Positions 45,130 to 56,067 of a stretch of 64,000 nucleotides of DNA are shown piece by piece (position 1 is the stretch's first letter; the number at the start of each line of letters is the position of its first letter). This DNA comes from Erigeron canadensis (taxonomy: Eukaryota; Streptophyta; Magnoliopsida; Asterales; Asteraceae). Made by a program: the position numbers and the translations under genes. The stretch is taken from the NCBI RefSeq assembly GCF_010389155.1, contig NC_057762.1, forward strand, positions 29,076,055 to 29,140,054, read 5' to 3'. Under the pieces are notes generated by a model. That model searched no databases. It saw only the letters and a program-made list of their open reading frames with translations, and was not told the origin of the DNA.

Positions 45130-46015
45130 ATATATATTATATTATAAAGCAGATTTCTTTTAAATTTTCAACATTTAACTTAAATTTTTAATATTAATTT
45201 TAAGTATTTCCCCAAAATGTCTCTCCCATCTATTCTATATTTACCTAAAATAACTATAATATCATTTCTCTCTCCTCAAATCTCAACTAATCATTTTTTT
45301 TCTCTCCTCCATAAATCATTTATCTTTCTAATTCATTCAAACTCTTAACTCTTTTATCTCAAAAACCGTACATCGATAAATTATAAAAATTATATGGGTG
45401 TTCTTAAGATTTCATGCTCTTTCATTAGAGTGATAATTCGATATACTTTATAAAAAAAAATTAAATCCAAGGGCGGCAGGTAGATCACCCCATCACGGCC
45501 ACTAGGGATGTAAACGAGCCGAGCCGAGCTCGAATACTGCCAAGTTCGAGCTCGAATTCATTTTATAAGCTCGGGCTCGAGCTCGATCGAACCTTATTGT
45601 TTATGCTCGAGCTCGACTCGTTTGTCACAAAAACTCTACAAGTTCGAGCTTGGGCTCGAGCTTGGTAAGTTAACTAAGCTCGATTATCAAAAGTTCGTGA
45701 AAAAAGCTCGTTAGTCTGATATGCATATATATTATTATATTATATATGAAAGCTCGTTTAGGCTCGTGAGCTTATTCGAGTTATGTATTCGAAGTTCGAG
45801 CTCAAGCTCGATTAGTAAACGAGTCAATAGTTAAGCTCGAATTCTACTCGAGCTCGTTTAGGCTCGGCTCGAAACGAGCTTTTTCCAAATCAAATTCGAA
45901 TAATTCGCGAGCAGGATTGACTCATTTACACCCCTAACCGCCACCTTCATTACATTACCATTCCGTCATCGATCACCTCCATCACCGTCGCAATGCGCGG
46001 GTACCATTCTTGTTA
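45128..46015 (+). mobile_element. Helitron-like element with nested hAT
   Basis: A 5' TCATATATATTATATTATAA with AAAGC and a 3' CCGTCGCAATGCGCGGGTACC hairpin region resemble the reversed copy at 46331-46733. The terminal CTAG is not intact (GTTAG), so the 3' border is approximate. Confidence 0.45.
45503..45936. mobile_element. hAT-like non-autonomous element, 434 bp
   Basis: Ends TAGGGATGTAAACGAGCCGA and inverted TAGGGGTGTAAATGAGTCAA. ACGGCCAC (45495-45502) and ACCGCCAC (45937-45944) form an 8-bp duplication with one mismatch. The body is built of repeated GAGCTCG motifs. Confidence 0.82.
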
Positions 46016-46330
46016 GCTTAAAGTTTTAACCAAAAACAATAGGCCGTGGGCTTAACCCCATGTCCCCATATATGATGTGAGTCTTATGTAATTGGGAATT
46101 CGTAACCAAGCCTGACAAAAAGGCAGGGTAGGGTATGCTACCAAGAGGGATACTCTATTTCTCTAAGTTAGATCGAGTTGGATGATGGTATGAGTAGGTT
46201 ATTGAAAGAAATATACCTTAAAAGTTGTATTTAATCCTGATTAGTTTTGATATCTACTTTTAAAAGTTCTTTTATTAAAAAAAATTGAGTTGCATTTGAA
46301 ATTTATATCATCTTATCTTATGCTTTAAAT

Positions 46331-46733
46331 AAACGAGAGCAAGTACCCTCGCGTTGCGGCGGTAAAATGATTAGGGTGATAGGTCATAAAGTGTGATAGG
46401 TCATACGAGGTTATATGTCATAGAGTGTCATAGTCAAATGCCTTAGTCGTACGGGCTCCACACTCGGATTTAAAAATTCGTCGAAAGTATATCGAATGAC
46501 ATTTCTAATGAAAGAGCATGAAATTTTAAGAACACTCATATAATTTTTATAATTTATCGATGTACGATTTTTGAGATAAAAGATTTTGAAAGAATTGAAG
46601 GAATAAAATGATTTGTGCAGGAGAGAGAAAGTTGTATGCATTGATGTATGATACATTATGCATTAATATGTGTATATTGTTGAATTAAATGTTGAAAGTT
46701 GAAAAGTGAATTTGCTTTATAATATAGTATAGA
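46331..46733 (-). mobile_element. short Helitron-like relative, reverse orientation
   Basis: Minus strand: TCTATACTATATTATAAAGC at 46733 and CCGCCGCAACGCGAGGG near 46360. Same family as 45128-46015; the 3' CTAG is not seen. Confidence 0.4.
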
Positions 46734-48775
46734 TTAGTTACTGGCAGCTATTTAATTTCAAATAATATATTATATGCAAATGTTATATAATGTACATAGG
46801 CATAATTACAACAAAGCTCGCGTTTGCTTGCTAATAACATCAATGACTCACAGATATAGTTGTCATAAAAGAACCGAAAATCTTCTCAACTTAGACTGAG
46901 ACAACTCGAGGGATCTCCATCTATAACAAACTCCATATGTAAGTTATTTGAATCGAAAAATAAAAAGTGAAATTATATATCTTCTAAAAACCAACTTGAA
47001 ATTTACAAGTTTTAATGCCTAAAATACAATACTTCTTTACTTTTAATAATATTCACTTTTACCCCTTAAATTTTAATCTTTTCATTACATAACCTTTGAC
47101 TTTGCTTCTATTCAATATTCCCCATTAAAGTTTCTATATAGTATCTTTTGCCACCATAAAAGTTTTAATTTTCAAATTTTTACACCAAAGTTTTGGGTTC
47201 CCATGTTTCTATTAAACCATATTTACACAATTTATGGTTTTACCTTTAAACATTTGGTTTTATTATATTCTTCAAATTCGGTATAAAACGTTTTTTACTG
47301 TTCGTGTAGTGTTTCCGTTACAACTAAATGACCATCAATTTTAAATACTTTCTTACATTCGTTTATATCGTTTGTGTAGTACCTTTTATTACGTTTTATG
47401 TATTATTATGTCTCTCAGGCAACGTCGGGTTAAAATACAATATGCTATGTACAAGACTTTATGCATGATATACAATCCTTTTTCACTTTTGGTATTGTCA
47501 CTTTTACCCCCTATATTTTATATCTTTTATTTTTAGCTATGTACAACAATATATACTTTTTGGTTTTTATCACTTTTACCCCTATATTTTATATGTTTTA
47601 CTTTTGGTTATGTACAAGACTATATGTATGATGTACAACCCTTTTAACTTTTGATTTTTGTCACTTTTACCCCCTATACTTTATATACTTTACTTTTGAC
47701 TTTTTTCAAATTTTTTATCCGTTAAACTGCATATCTTTTAACTTTTGTTTTTCCTCTACGTTTTCGTTTTCATTATTTTGAAATTAAACTTTTGGGTTCT
47801 AATGTTTCTATCAAATAGTTTTCATTATTTATAATTTTTATCATAGTTACGTCTTAACTTCATTTAACATTTAAAAAAAGACATTATGCTATATCACCAT
47901 CGTCAAAATGTCATATCTTTATTTGCATTTATATAGTTTTTTTGTTACATGTTTTTATATATTTATTAATGTTATTATTTTTATGCGACATTTTTACTAC
48001 TGTTACATGTTTTGTTGTATATACCTTTTAGATTTGGTTTCGAGTATTCGACATAAATGTGTTTATATTACACTAAAACTATTTGTTTACATCCATACAT
48101 TTGTCATGTAAATAGTATGTTCCGCAGCAACGCACGAGTTTATTATTTCTTAAATTGTAAGTTATAGAATATATGAATACTAACTTTGCCCTTTCAGTTG
48201 ACTATCTTTTTATCTTTTTACCACTTATTTCTCAATGTTGATCCTCAACAATCAACACATAGCTACTGTAAAAGACAAGATGCTAATTTTTAATTGTAGA
48301 TAATGCGCATTGATATGTGACTTTTTTTATGTATATTTGGGTCAGCTATTCACCAATAACATTAATTCCGTAGTAGCAAAAGTTAACTACTTGATAGGGG
48401 AGTGCTTTGTTTGTGATTTTGAAGAACTTGACAATAATGTGCAATATCTTGAATAGGGCACGCTACACTTTTTTTTACTTAAAATTACCACCATCAGTTT
48501 CTGAGTAATATTTGCATCATTATTGTATGCATTATGCAAAAGAGAAGTCGATCATGGTGATTTGTACACATGCATTGCAGCTTATACGTTTTCGCATTGC
48601 AGCTTATACGTTTTCTCTTTTCGCTTGCATTTGATGACATTTATGCAAGTTGTGTGTGTTTTTCCTCATGTAATTAATTATTGACATTGCATGTCAACAA
48701 CAATAAAATTCTACAAAGATCGATGTTTTTACGTTGTATTGGACGGCTGTAAAGAAGAATCGGTAGTTTCGTGTG
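46734..48775. other. intergenic AT-rich DNA
   Basis: No gene. Three to four imperfect copies of a tract around TCACTTTTACCCCCTATA at about 47040-47690, and a CCGCAGCAACGCACGAG hairpin-like motif at about 48121. Confidence 0.4.
48572..48615. repeat. 22-bp perfect tandem duplication
   Basis: GCATTGCAGCTTATACG plus TTTTC occurs twice in direct succession. Confidence 0.9.
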
Positions 48776-48776
48776 C

Positions 48777-48809
48777 GCCGCCGCAACGCGCGGCGGGTAA
48801 AGTTACTAG
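48777..48809 (+). mobile_element. Helitron-like 3' terminus
   Basis: CCGCCGC-AACGC-GCGGCGG, a seven-pair stem, followed by GTAAAGTTA, CTAG and T. The 5' end is not located upstream. Confidence 0.6.
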
Positions 48810-48976
48810 TTATACGTCTAAATTTTAGGAAAATATATACGAAACCAGAGAGACCACTGTGTTTGGCTCCACCATACCCCCACTGTTTACAGCTAATACT
48901 GCAAACGTGTCCAAATCAGAAACTTAAGAACTCCTGGTGACCCCACATATGCCGTACAAGCAGCCGAGCCAATATG

Positions 48977-49790
48977 TAGGGGTGTTCAAAAAATCCGAAT
49001 ACGCTATCCAAAATATCCGAAAACCCGATCCGAAGTTATCCGAAAATTCGGATATCCGGATTTTCGGATATCCGAAAATCGGATATCCGAATTTTCGAAT
49101 TCGGATATCGGATGAAGTTTTTGAAAATTTCGGATATTCAGATAATCCGAAAATTACATATACATAAATAATGATTTTGGTCTTGGGCTAAGTTACTTTT
49201 TCATATGTTAGGCCTTTATCCTAACAATCTAACTGTTGACGACTCACGAGTACTTGGTCTAAACAAAACCCTGATCCTCATTTTATTCCATCAAAGATTC
49301 TGACACTTCACTCCACTGCTTTCCTTGGCAATTCGCACGCCCTCCATTTCATTCCAAGTAAGATCTTTAATTCATGTTATATTTAGTATTGAGTTAGTAA
49401 TAATATATTTAATCATCTTTTAAATATCACAAATGTCTAACTACCTTTATTTAATATTCTTTGATTTATGTTTGTAATCAAAAGCTGTCAATTAGCTATA
49501 TTATTAATAATATTATTGTTCTTCTTTTTCTTTTTCTTGTAGTCGCATTAAAAACAGTCAAAAATGTGTGCAGCGTAGAGAATTGAAGATTGCTACTTAG
49601 GTGTTTTTGTTTAATTAGAAGAAGAATGATGGATGTTTTCTTTAAAAATTTATTTGTTAAAACTAAAAGTAATTTCGGATATCCGAAATTTCGGATTCGG
49701 ATACCGGATGAGCAAATCTAATATACGAATTTTCGGATATCCGAAATTCGGATATCCAAATTTTCGAATATCCGGTTTTGAACACCCCTA
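48977..49790. mobile_element. hAT-like non-autonomous element, 814 bp
   Basis: CCAATATG on both sides (48969-48976, 49791-49798), a perfect 8-bp duplication. Ends TAGGGGTGTTCAAAA and its inverse TTTTGAACACCCCTA. Both subterminal regions are dense arrays of TTCGGATATCCGAA-type palindromes. No transposase. It lies about 690 bp beyond the TCP stop codon. Confidence 0.9.
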
Positions 49791-49798
49791 CCAATATG

Positions 49799-50481
49799 GA
49801 CCCACCTTACTCCCACGGTCATCTCAACTTGCCAAAAATGGCTCCCACACTTTTCTAGGCTTTATTAGTTATCACATGTCCTAACCCGCACGTGACCTTC
49901 TCCAACACTCACGTGATCATCTTATCTCAAACTAGACACTTTTGTTATTTTGTTTTCGAGAGTAAAAATTCTAGCAAAGATTTTGGGTTTAGAAGTCCAG
50001 GCATAAAACATTATGATAACATTTTAACATCGATGGTGTGTGTAACTTATTAAAATTTTCATTTTTTTCTATTTTTTTTTCTTTGGCTTTTTTTAAATGT
50101 CAAATGTTGGCTTGGCATTTCAAACTTTGCTTATAAAACTTGCATCAAGATCAATTCACACATTACTTAAACAAATTCTAGCTTACATACACACAACATT
50201 TAAATATCACACAAGTTAAACAGACAGACATACGCCACAGTATACTAATACACTTTATAACAATATTGTCATTAACAAAATCACAAGATTAGCATATTCA
50301 GTCTAGCTTGGCTTTCTAAAAGCTACATTAACAAAAACTAATGCTTTGTGCAACAAAATCCTTTCTAAAAAGTCTACCAAAAGCGTGCACCAAAAGCAAC
50401 CATTTCCCCCTAATCCATTTACATTCCATATATCATTACTAAAACCAATAAACTTAACAATTATGATTCCAATCAAGACCT
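49799..50481. other. 3' flank of the TCP gene
   Basis: AT-rich, presumably 3' UTR near 50100-50481. No second gene. Confidence 0.4.
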
Positions 50482-51360
50482 TCAAGATTCATTTTCATCA
50501 GTAGTCAAAGAACCATCCATAAATTGAAGCTCCCTTTTATCATAAACCTCCAAAGAAAAATCTCTATCAACATGACCCATTGTGACTGAACTCGAGCTAG
50601 GCGCCATACTTGTCGTCACAACTTTCCCAAGCCCATTCCCACACGACCTCATTTCGGTTTCCTCAACACTAGGGAAAACATTAAATACGGGTGTTGCACC
50701 GGCTGGTATGGCCCACAACTGAGGCTGAGTGTGAGCCATACCAATGTCGGACTCACCTTTCGGAACCATGAAAATGGTTCCGTTAGGTGGGCCACCACCA
50801 CCACCCATAGTCCAAATAGGCACTATAGGGGCCACAGGTGCAAAATTTGAACAATCATTAACATCATAAAAATCATCATTTCTTTTCTTTCTTTTGTTAT
50901 TATTATCATTACTATTTCGAGCTAAATCATTGCCGTTAGATATTGACGAAACTTTTAAGGCTCCGTTAACATTAACGGCAATGGCCGGGACAGTACCCGT
51001 CCCGGTGGCTTGAATAATCGCAGGTTCGACATGTTGCAACAACCAATTAACAGTTTCACCATCAGTTTTAAGACCCAATTCACAAGTCAACTGAAATATC
51101 CTCGCCGCACAAGTCGCCGACAATCTAATTCTCCGGCCACGTCCTTCCACCTTAGTATGGCGGTCTTTTGTACTCGCCGACGATACTTTCTTAACTAAAG
51201 GCGTAATGGGTGTCCGAAAATCGTTCTCCGGTGACTCTTGTTTGAACGGCACCAGTACCGGAGTTATGGCGTACCCTGATGAGTCACCGAGTAACAAGTC
51301 AGAAGTTGAGAATAGTTTGACGGTGTTGCTGACGTCATCGTTTTTATCAGATGATGCCAT
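50482..51360 (-). CDS. class I TCP transcription factor, TCP9/TCP19-like
   Basis: Single exon, 292 residues. The TCP domain is at about 65-118: [15 protein letters not shown] (basic region, class I form), then [11 protein letters not shown], helix-loop-helix with [16 protein letters not shown], then [16 protein letters not shown], which is typical of the TCP9/TCP19 group. The family is nuclear and binds GTGGGNCC-type sites in growth and defence genes. C-terminal to the domain are a short Asn run, a Gly/Pro stretch and an acidic tail. Several normally conserved residues differ: LS for MP after RIR, Cys for Arg in QLTRELG, Leu for His and Thr for Ser in GHKSDGE, and VNW for IRW. The start ATG has no upstream in-frame competitor. 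A GTGGGTC motif in the 5' flank near 51486 would allow self-regulation, but this is speculation. Confidence 0.92.
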   Translation of the reverse strand: MASSDKNDDVSNTVKLFSTSDLLLGDSSGYAITPVLVPFKQESPENDFRTPITPLVKKVSSASTKDRHTKVEGRGRRIRLSATCAARIFQLTCELGLKTDGETVNWLLQHVEPAIIQATGTGTVPAIAVNVNGALKVSSISNGNDLARNSNDNNNKRKKRNDDFYDVNDCSNFAPVAPIVPIWTMGGGGGPPNGTIFMVPKGESDIGMAHTQPQLWAIPAGATPVFNVFPSVEETEMRSCGNGLGKVVTTSMAPSSSSVTMGHVDRDFSLEVYDKRELQFMDGSLTTDENES

Positions 51361-51650
51361 GTGAAAAATTGAAATAAATTTTGTAAGAATAATCTGGGAA
51401 TTTTAGGATTTGAAAATGGGGAAAAAATTTTGGGGGAAAAGGGAGGGCTGGAACAGAACAAACCCTAGATAAAAGGATAGGAGACCCACTTCCTTATAAT
51501 AAGATGGCCCTCTAAAGATATGTACCGATTGAAATACTGGACGGTTCAGATTTGATCATGGATTGTTGTTTGTTAAGGTGAAGTAACACGTGTTGGGACT
51601 AACATATGTGTTGTGCGGCTATTTTGAGATTATTCTTGTCTAATTTATAA

Positions 51651-52046
51651 CTAGCTGATCAAACCCGGGTAATACCCGGGTAGATCGAAGAGATATATTT
51701 AGAGTTCAATCGTGTATATAGACATAACAATGAAGATAAGGAAAAAAATAGCAAAATCATAATATATACATGAAACGATGAAATATGAATTAATTTAATC
51801 AATTTTGTCACGTTGATAAAAATATATATATATAAGTTAAAATATGTATAAAAATACTTATTAAATAATATGATAAGGATTTAAAAAATATAGTAAATTA
51901 AGTAATGTAATTTGTTGTTATGATGATGTCATAAATTTATTTAGTTGAGAAAGATATAATTTTTAAAAATGATTTTGAAGTTGCCATGTAAGATATTTTG
52001 GTAAAACGATGATGTAATCACAATCTTGTTTTATTTAATATAGAGA
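51651..52046 (-). mobile_element. short Helitron-like element upstream of TCP, 396 bp
   Basis: Minus strand: A then TCTCTATATTAAATAAAACA; the end is CCCGGGTATTACCCGGG (perfect hairpin), TTTGATCAG, CTAG and T. It lies about 290 bp upstream of the TCP start codon. Confidence 0.75.
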
Positions 52047-52201
52047 TTTTTATTTATTTTTTAGATCATTCTCTGGATACTTTTGGGGAAACTTTTAGTC
52101 CTGTGAAAGAATTTCTATTTCTAATCTAGCGATCCTGTTATACTGACTGTCGAAAATCCTTTTACATCTAAGTATCTAACGTCATGTAAACATTCAAAGA
52201 A

Positions 52202-52484
52202 GGGATAGGTACTTGAGAATGTAATAAACTATGCACGAATGTTTATGTTATGTAATGAACTACATGGATGTTCATCGTATGTAATGAACTTTCAAATCTC
52301 GGTAATTGGATGTACCCGGGTATATGTGGCAACCATATAAGCTGCCACTTGTAAGTCTTTGATTGGTCGAATACATTCAATAACCTGGATTTGAAAGTTC
52401 ATTACATACAATAAATATCTAAGTAGTTCATTATACAAAATAGATATTTATGCATAGTTCATTACATTCTTAGGTACTTATCCC
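52202..52484. mobile_element. Mutator-like MITE, 283 bp
   Basis: TTCAAAGAA on both sides (52193-52201, 52485-52493), a perfect 9-bp duplication. Ends GGGATAGGTACTTGAGAATG and inverted GGGATAAGTACCTAAGAATG. It folds along almost its whole length. Confidence 0.88.
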
Positions 52485-52493
52485 TTCAAAGAA

Positions 52494-53703
52494 AGGCCAC
52501 ACCAACGTCATCCATCTAAAAGTTACCAAGCTAGAGAGTCATCTGATTTATAAATAAAATCTGATAAGTTAATCAAGTCGAGCGGATATGAATTTAATGT
52601 TGTGTATGATCGATATAACAAATGATGGATTTTTTTTCCTTTCTTTCTTTTTGTAAGGTTTGTAGGAGTAAATGTTTGCATTTGGTTATAGTGACATGTT
52701 CATTTCATTTACATGACTCCACTTTTGTTAGCTTTATTTTGGGTCATCTATAAGTTGGTTCCAAGAATAGTTGACCATCGCGACCTGCGAGAAACATTGT
52801 TTTTACCATAAACAATGTTTTAACAACCGTAAATTTTTATCGTTGTTGTTCGATCACATGTTGCATAGTGATAAAGCAAGACTGGTTGCTAATTAGTCTT
52901 TTATCAGTCACATAACTATAATTTAAGATTTAAGTATAGCATTTAAGCGTATAATCTTATGAAAAGTTTTTATATTTTAAAGTCACAAGTATTTTGGTTG
53001 AAATCAAACTTTCCAAACATCTATGGGACAATTGGATAATCTCATTTAGAAGCTTTCATCAAACTTGCATTTAACCTGCCTTAGATTTGAATCGGATTAC
53101 AAACTGCTTCATATTTATATAAATCCAACAAAAACGTTCATCTCTTTGGCTATCTCTACCGTACAAGTCCACTTGAATGTAATGTACCAATTCGATTTGG
53201 TGAGCCAAGAACTACAAAATGTCTTTGTGAATACTAATCGAAACATAAGAAATGAAAACAACCATCATACATCATGGTATAAAACAAAACCAAACGTTTT
53301 CTCATAACAGGTTCAAAGATGACAAGATAGATAATGTTGGATGACAGTTAGAACAAATAAAAACGAGTCATTTAGTACCTATCAAAACAAGATATAGCTT
53401 GGGTAAATTCACATACTAACATTTTGTTGGCCCATTTCGTATACATCTAATACAAAAAAGCAAGTGTTTTGTTATGATCACAAAACCAATATTAGTTTTG
53501 AATATGTAGGGGTGGTAAGTGCAAATTTCCAAAACCATATTGAAGAAGTTTGTGATAAGGTTCTTTTGAGAGGCTGAAAATGATAAAAGGCAGGCGCAAG
53601 TGATGTAAACCAAAGCATAACCACACATGAACTTACCAAAATAGTTATAACTAATCTCTTAAATACCTTTAAAAAATTCACAACTTTTAAAACTAGCCTC
53701 TAA
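52494..53703. other. intergenic between TCP and the plastid protein gene
   Basis: The TCP and 53704 genes diverge from here. No gene is seen and no clear promoter box can be chosen. Confidence 0.4.
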
Positions 53704-54777
53704 ATGGGGTGCCAAATTCACTCATCACATACTCAATTTTTATTCAAAATTCCTATAAACAAACCAAGGCTGCAAACTAGAACACTAGCATTATCTTTAT
53801 CTTCATTTTCCAATCAAGAACCATCCATTTCTATTTCAACTACATTACAAGAACAAAACCGAAAATCAGATTTGTATAGTGTTAAGTTCAAGACATTAGG
53901 AGACTGCAAACTTGGTATATCAAGATATCCTGATTTTGAATACAACGCTAAAGGGGGAGAGGGTAGTGGGATAGGAAAAAAGATGGTGGGAGTTGACTTT
54001 AATGGCGAAACATCGGTTGACTTTGATGTAAAAACGCTTTATATACCGTCTCTGTCTACTGCAACAACCAAGTTTTTGGGCTTGCCTTTGCCACCGTTCT
54101 TGAAAATTGAAATTGTTCCTGAGATTTTCAGAGGGATCATCAACCTGGAGTCTGGAAAGGTGGAGTTTGATCCACTCCCTAACTATTTAGTGTACCATTC
54201 TTGCTTTTCATGAACAAAGAATCAAACTGAGTGGGTTGGGCAACGGGTCCAAATTGAAATGGCTCTGCAGGTTTAATGCCAACAAAAAAATTACCAGTTT
54301 AGGTGACTTTCAACCTGTTTTGTCCATTTGACGCATTTCAGCTTTTAGCTAAAATCCTAAATCATCTTATCCGACCATACGGTAGTAAAACACAACACAA
54401 CACAAATTGACCCATTTAATAGTAAATGTTCAGAAAGTTCCACCTATAAGGTTTTAATTTGTTCTTTCGTTGGTGGAGCTTATATCGTGCTTTTATTAAT
54501 GTAGGTTGATCTTAAGTTCAAAGCCAAATTCTGGTTTTCAGTGGGGAGCATCTACAAAGCTCCACCATTGATGGTGGAGACACTATTGACATCAGAAGAA
54601 TCGAAAGGAAACCAGAGGAGTGGAACTGGACAGAGGCTGGATGAACAGGGCAGGTGCAAGCTAGTTGGAGTGGCAACTGTTGAGCAGATTGATGATTTTC
54701 TAATGAATTCTTTCCTCGATCTTCCAAGCGAATGTCTTGCCATCTTAAACGCAACAATAATCTTTTCTAAGGACTAA
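53704..54777 (+). CDS. conserved, probably plastid-targeted protein of unknown function, 2 exons
   Basis: Exon 1 is 53704-54159 and ends AAG before GTGGAG. Exon 2 is 54505-54777 and starts after AATGTAG. The 456 + 273 nt encode 242 residues in phase 0. The first 60 residues are rich in Ser, Thr, Lys and Arg and poor in acidic residues, as in a chloroplast transit peptide. The mature part has ISRYPDFEYNAKGG, FNGETSVDFDV, a hydrophobic LGLPLPPFLKIEIVPEIF, then KFKAKFWFSVGSIYKAPP and a C-terminal ATVEQIDDFLMNSFLDLPSE. Both exons carry the same style of soluble, beta-rich sequence, which supports the join. Without splicing the frame stops at 54213. I cannot name the family with confidence. Confidence 0.75.
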
Positions 54778-56067
54778 CAGTCAGTTGGCAGCTAGAACCG
54801 ATAGAAGAAGTCAAGAAGCTGTAAGGATTATACTTGTAAAATTGTAGATTTTCAACAGGTTTTTTAACCGATATATACAATTTTCTTGCTTGTTCATACA
54901 CAAAATTAAAGTTCTGTACTTTGTCATATACGATTAATATGAGAGTTGGGCTAATCTCACCTCTTCCATGGAGCAAGTGATATACTAAGGTAATTTAGGT
55001 AAATAATACTGTGTGCTTACTATGACGGGTTGGTCGGTAAAGGTAGGCTCAGATTCTGCCTGGATTAGAACTAAGTAGTTAGAATGCATCAAATATGATT
55101 GAAAAAACAATATTGTTACAGCCTGAAACTATATATCGGAAATTGATTTAGGAGTTGACATTAGAAAATACGTCTCCGGCAACTTGCAATCCAGCTGATC
55201 GTTTGACCTGTTACATACCTAGTTAATCTTTGTTCAATCCATTTGAGATTTCAAAAATATAATCATAACACACAAATTTCACCAGTCACAAATTATAATG
55301 CTTTATGGTGGCACAGCTACAATTTTCAAAATGGTATTGATGTACAAATGTACAATATCACATAAATGAGTAATTACAGTAACCCTTTCTATTTCGTAAT
55401 GTATCCTGCTGGACCTGCTCTATTGAACTTTTGTGTGTTCTCTATCAAACATCTCCCCGAACTTTGAAATATTCCAGCGTGGCAAAACGAGCAGCAATAT
55501 ATCAGATGTAATGCATATATTGGGTTCCTTGCCTTCAAGAGTGAAGTTACAATGTTACATATGCAACAAGATCACGTTGGGCAGGTTGGGTAATATTAGG
55601 CTAGGAGTACATGGAAGAGAGAGATCTACTAAACCAACTACGGTCTATCCTATAACACGAGCTGCGCTAATTACATCAGAGTACATCTAATCTGATAATG
55701 GGGTTGGCTTGGAATGGGTCATTCCTTAGTATGAGTTGAAGTGGACCAGCCGACCAGGCCAGGATAAGTTGAAGTTTTGAACCATCAACACTTTTTTGTT
55801 TATTCTGTTGGTTAGAAAGCACTCTATATAGTTAATGTGTAATTTATGAATAAATAATATTATTACAGTGACAATCCAAATTTGAATATAAACGATTTAG
55901 AAGGTTGCATGGATCAAAGTATACCATGGGCAACATTCAACCCATTCACCTTTTGCTAATCTTAAATTTGATCTGTTCGAGATCAAACAGAACCAAAATT
56001 GACCTTATAATATAACACCAAATTATCAGAACTCACATTTACAGTATGTTAGTCCAGCTGTTGTTTC
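54778..56067. other. tail-to-tail intergenic region
   Basis: Shared 3' flank of the unknown plastid gene and ABCB28. No gene or transposon end recognised. Confidence 0.4.

Noticed and set aside
47040..47690. Satellite-like tandem array
   Set aside because: Only three to four loose copies of an AT-rich tract with irregular spacing; not enough for a defined satellite.
47908..48111. Hydrophobic 67-codon frame
   Set aside because: Composed of AT-rich low-complexity sequence with no start context, splice sites or homology pattern.
54541..54777. A separate gene starting inside exon 2 of the plastid protein gene
   Set aside because: The frame is continuous back to a good acceptor at 54504 and joins exon 1 in phase.
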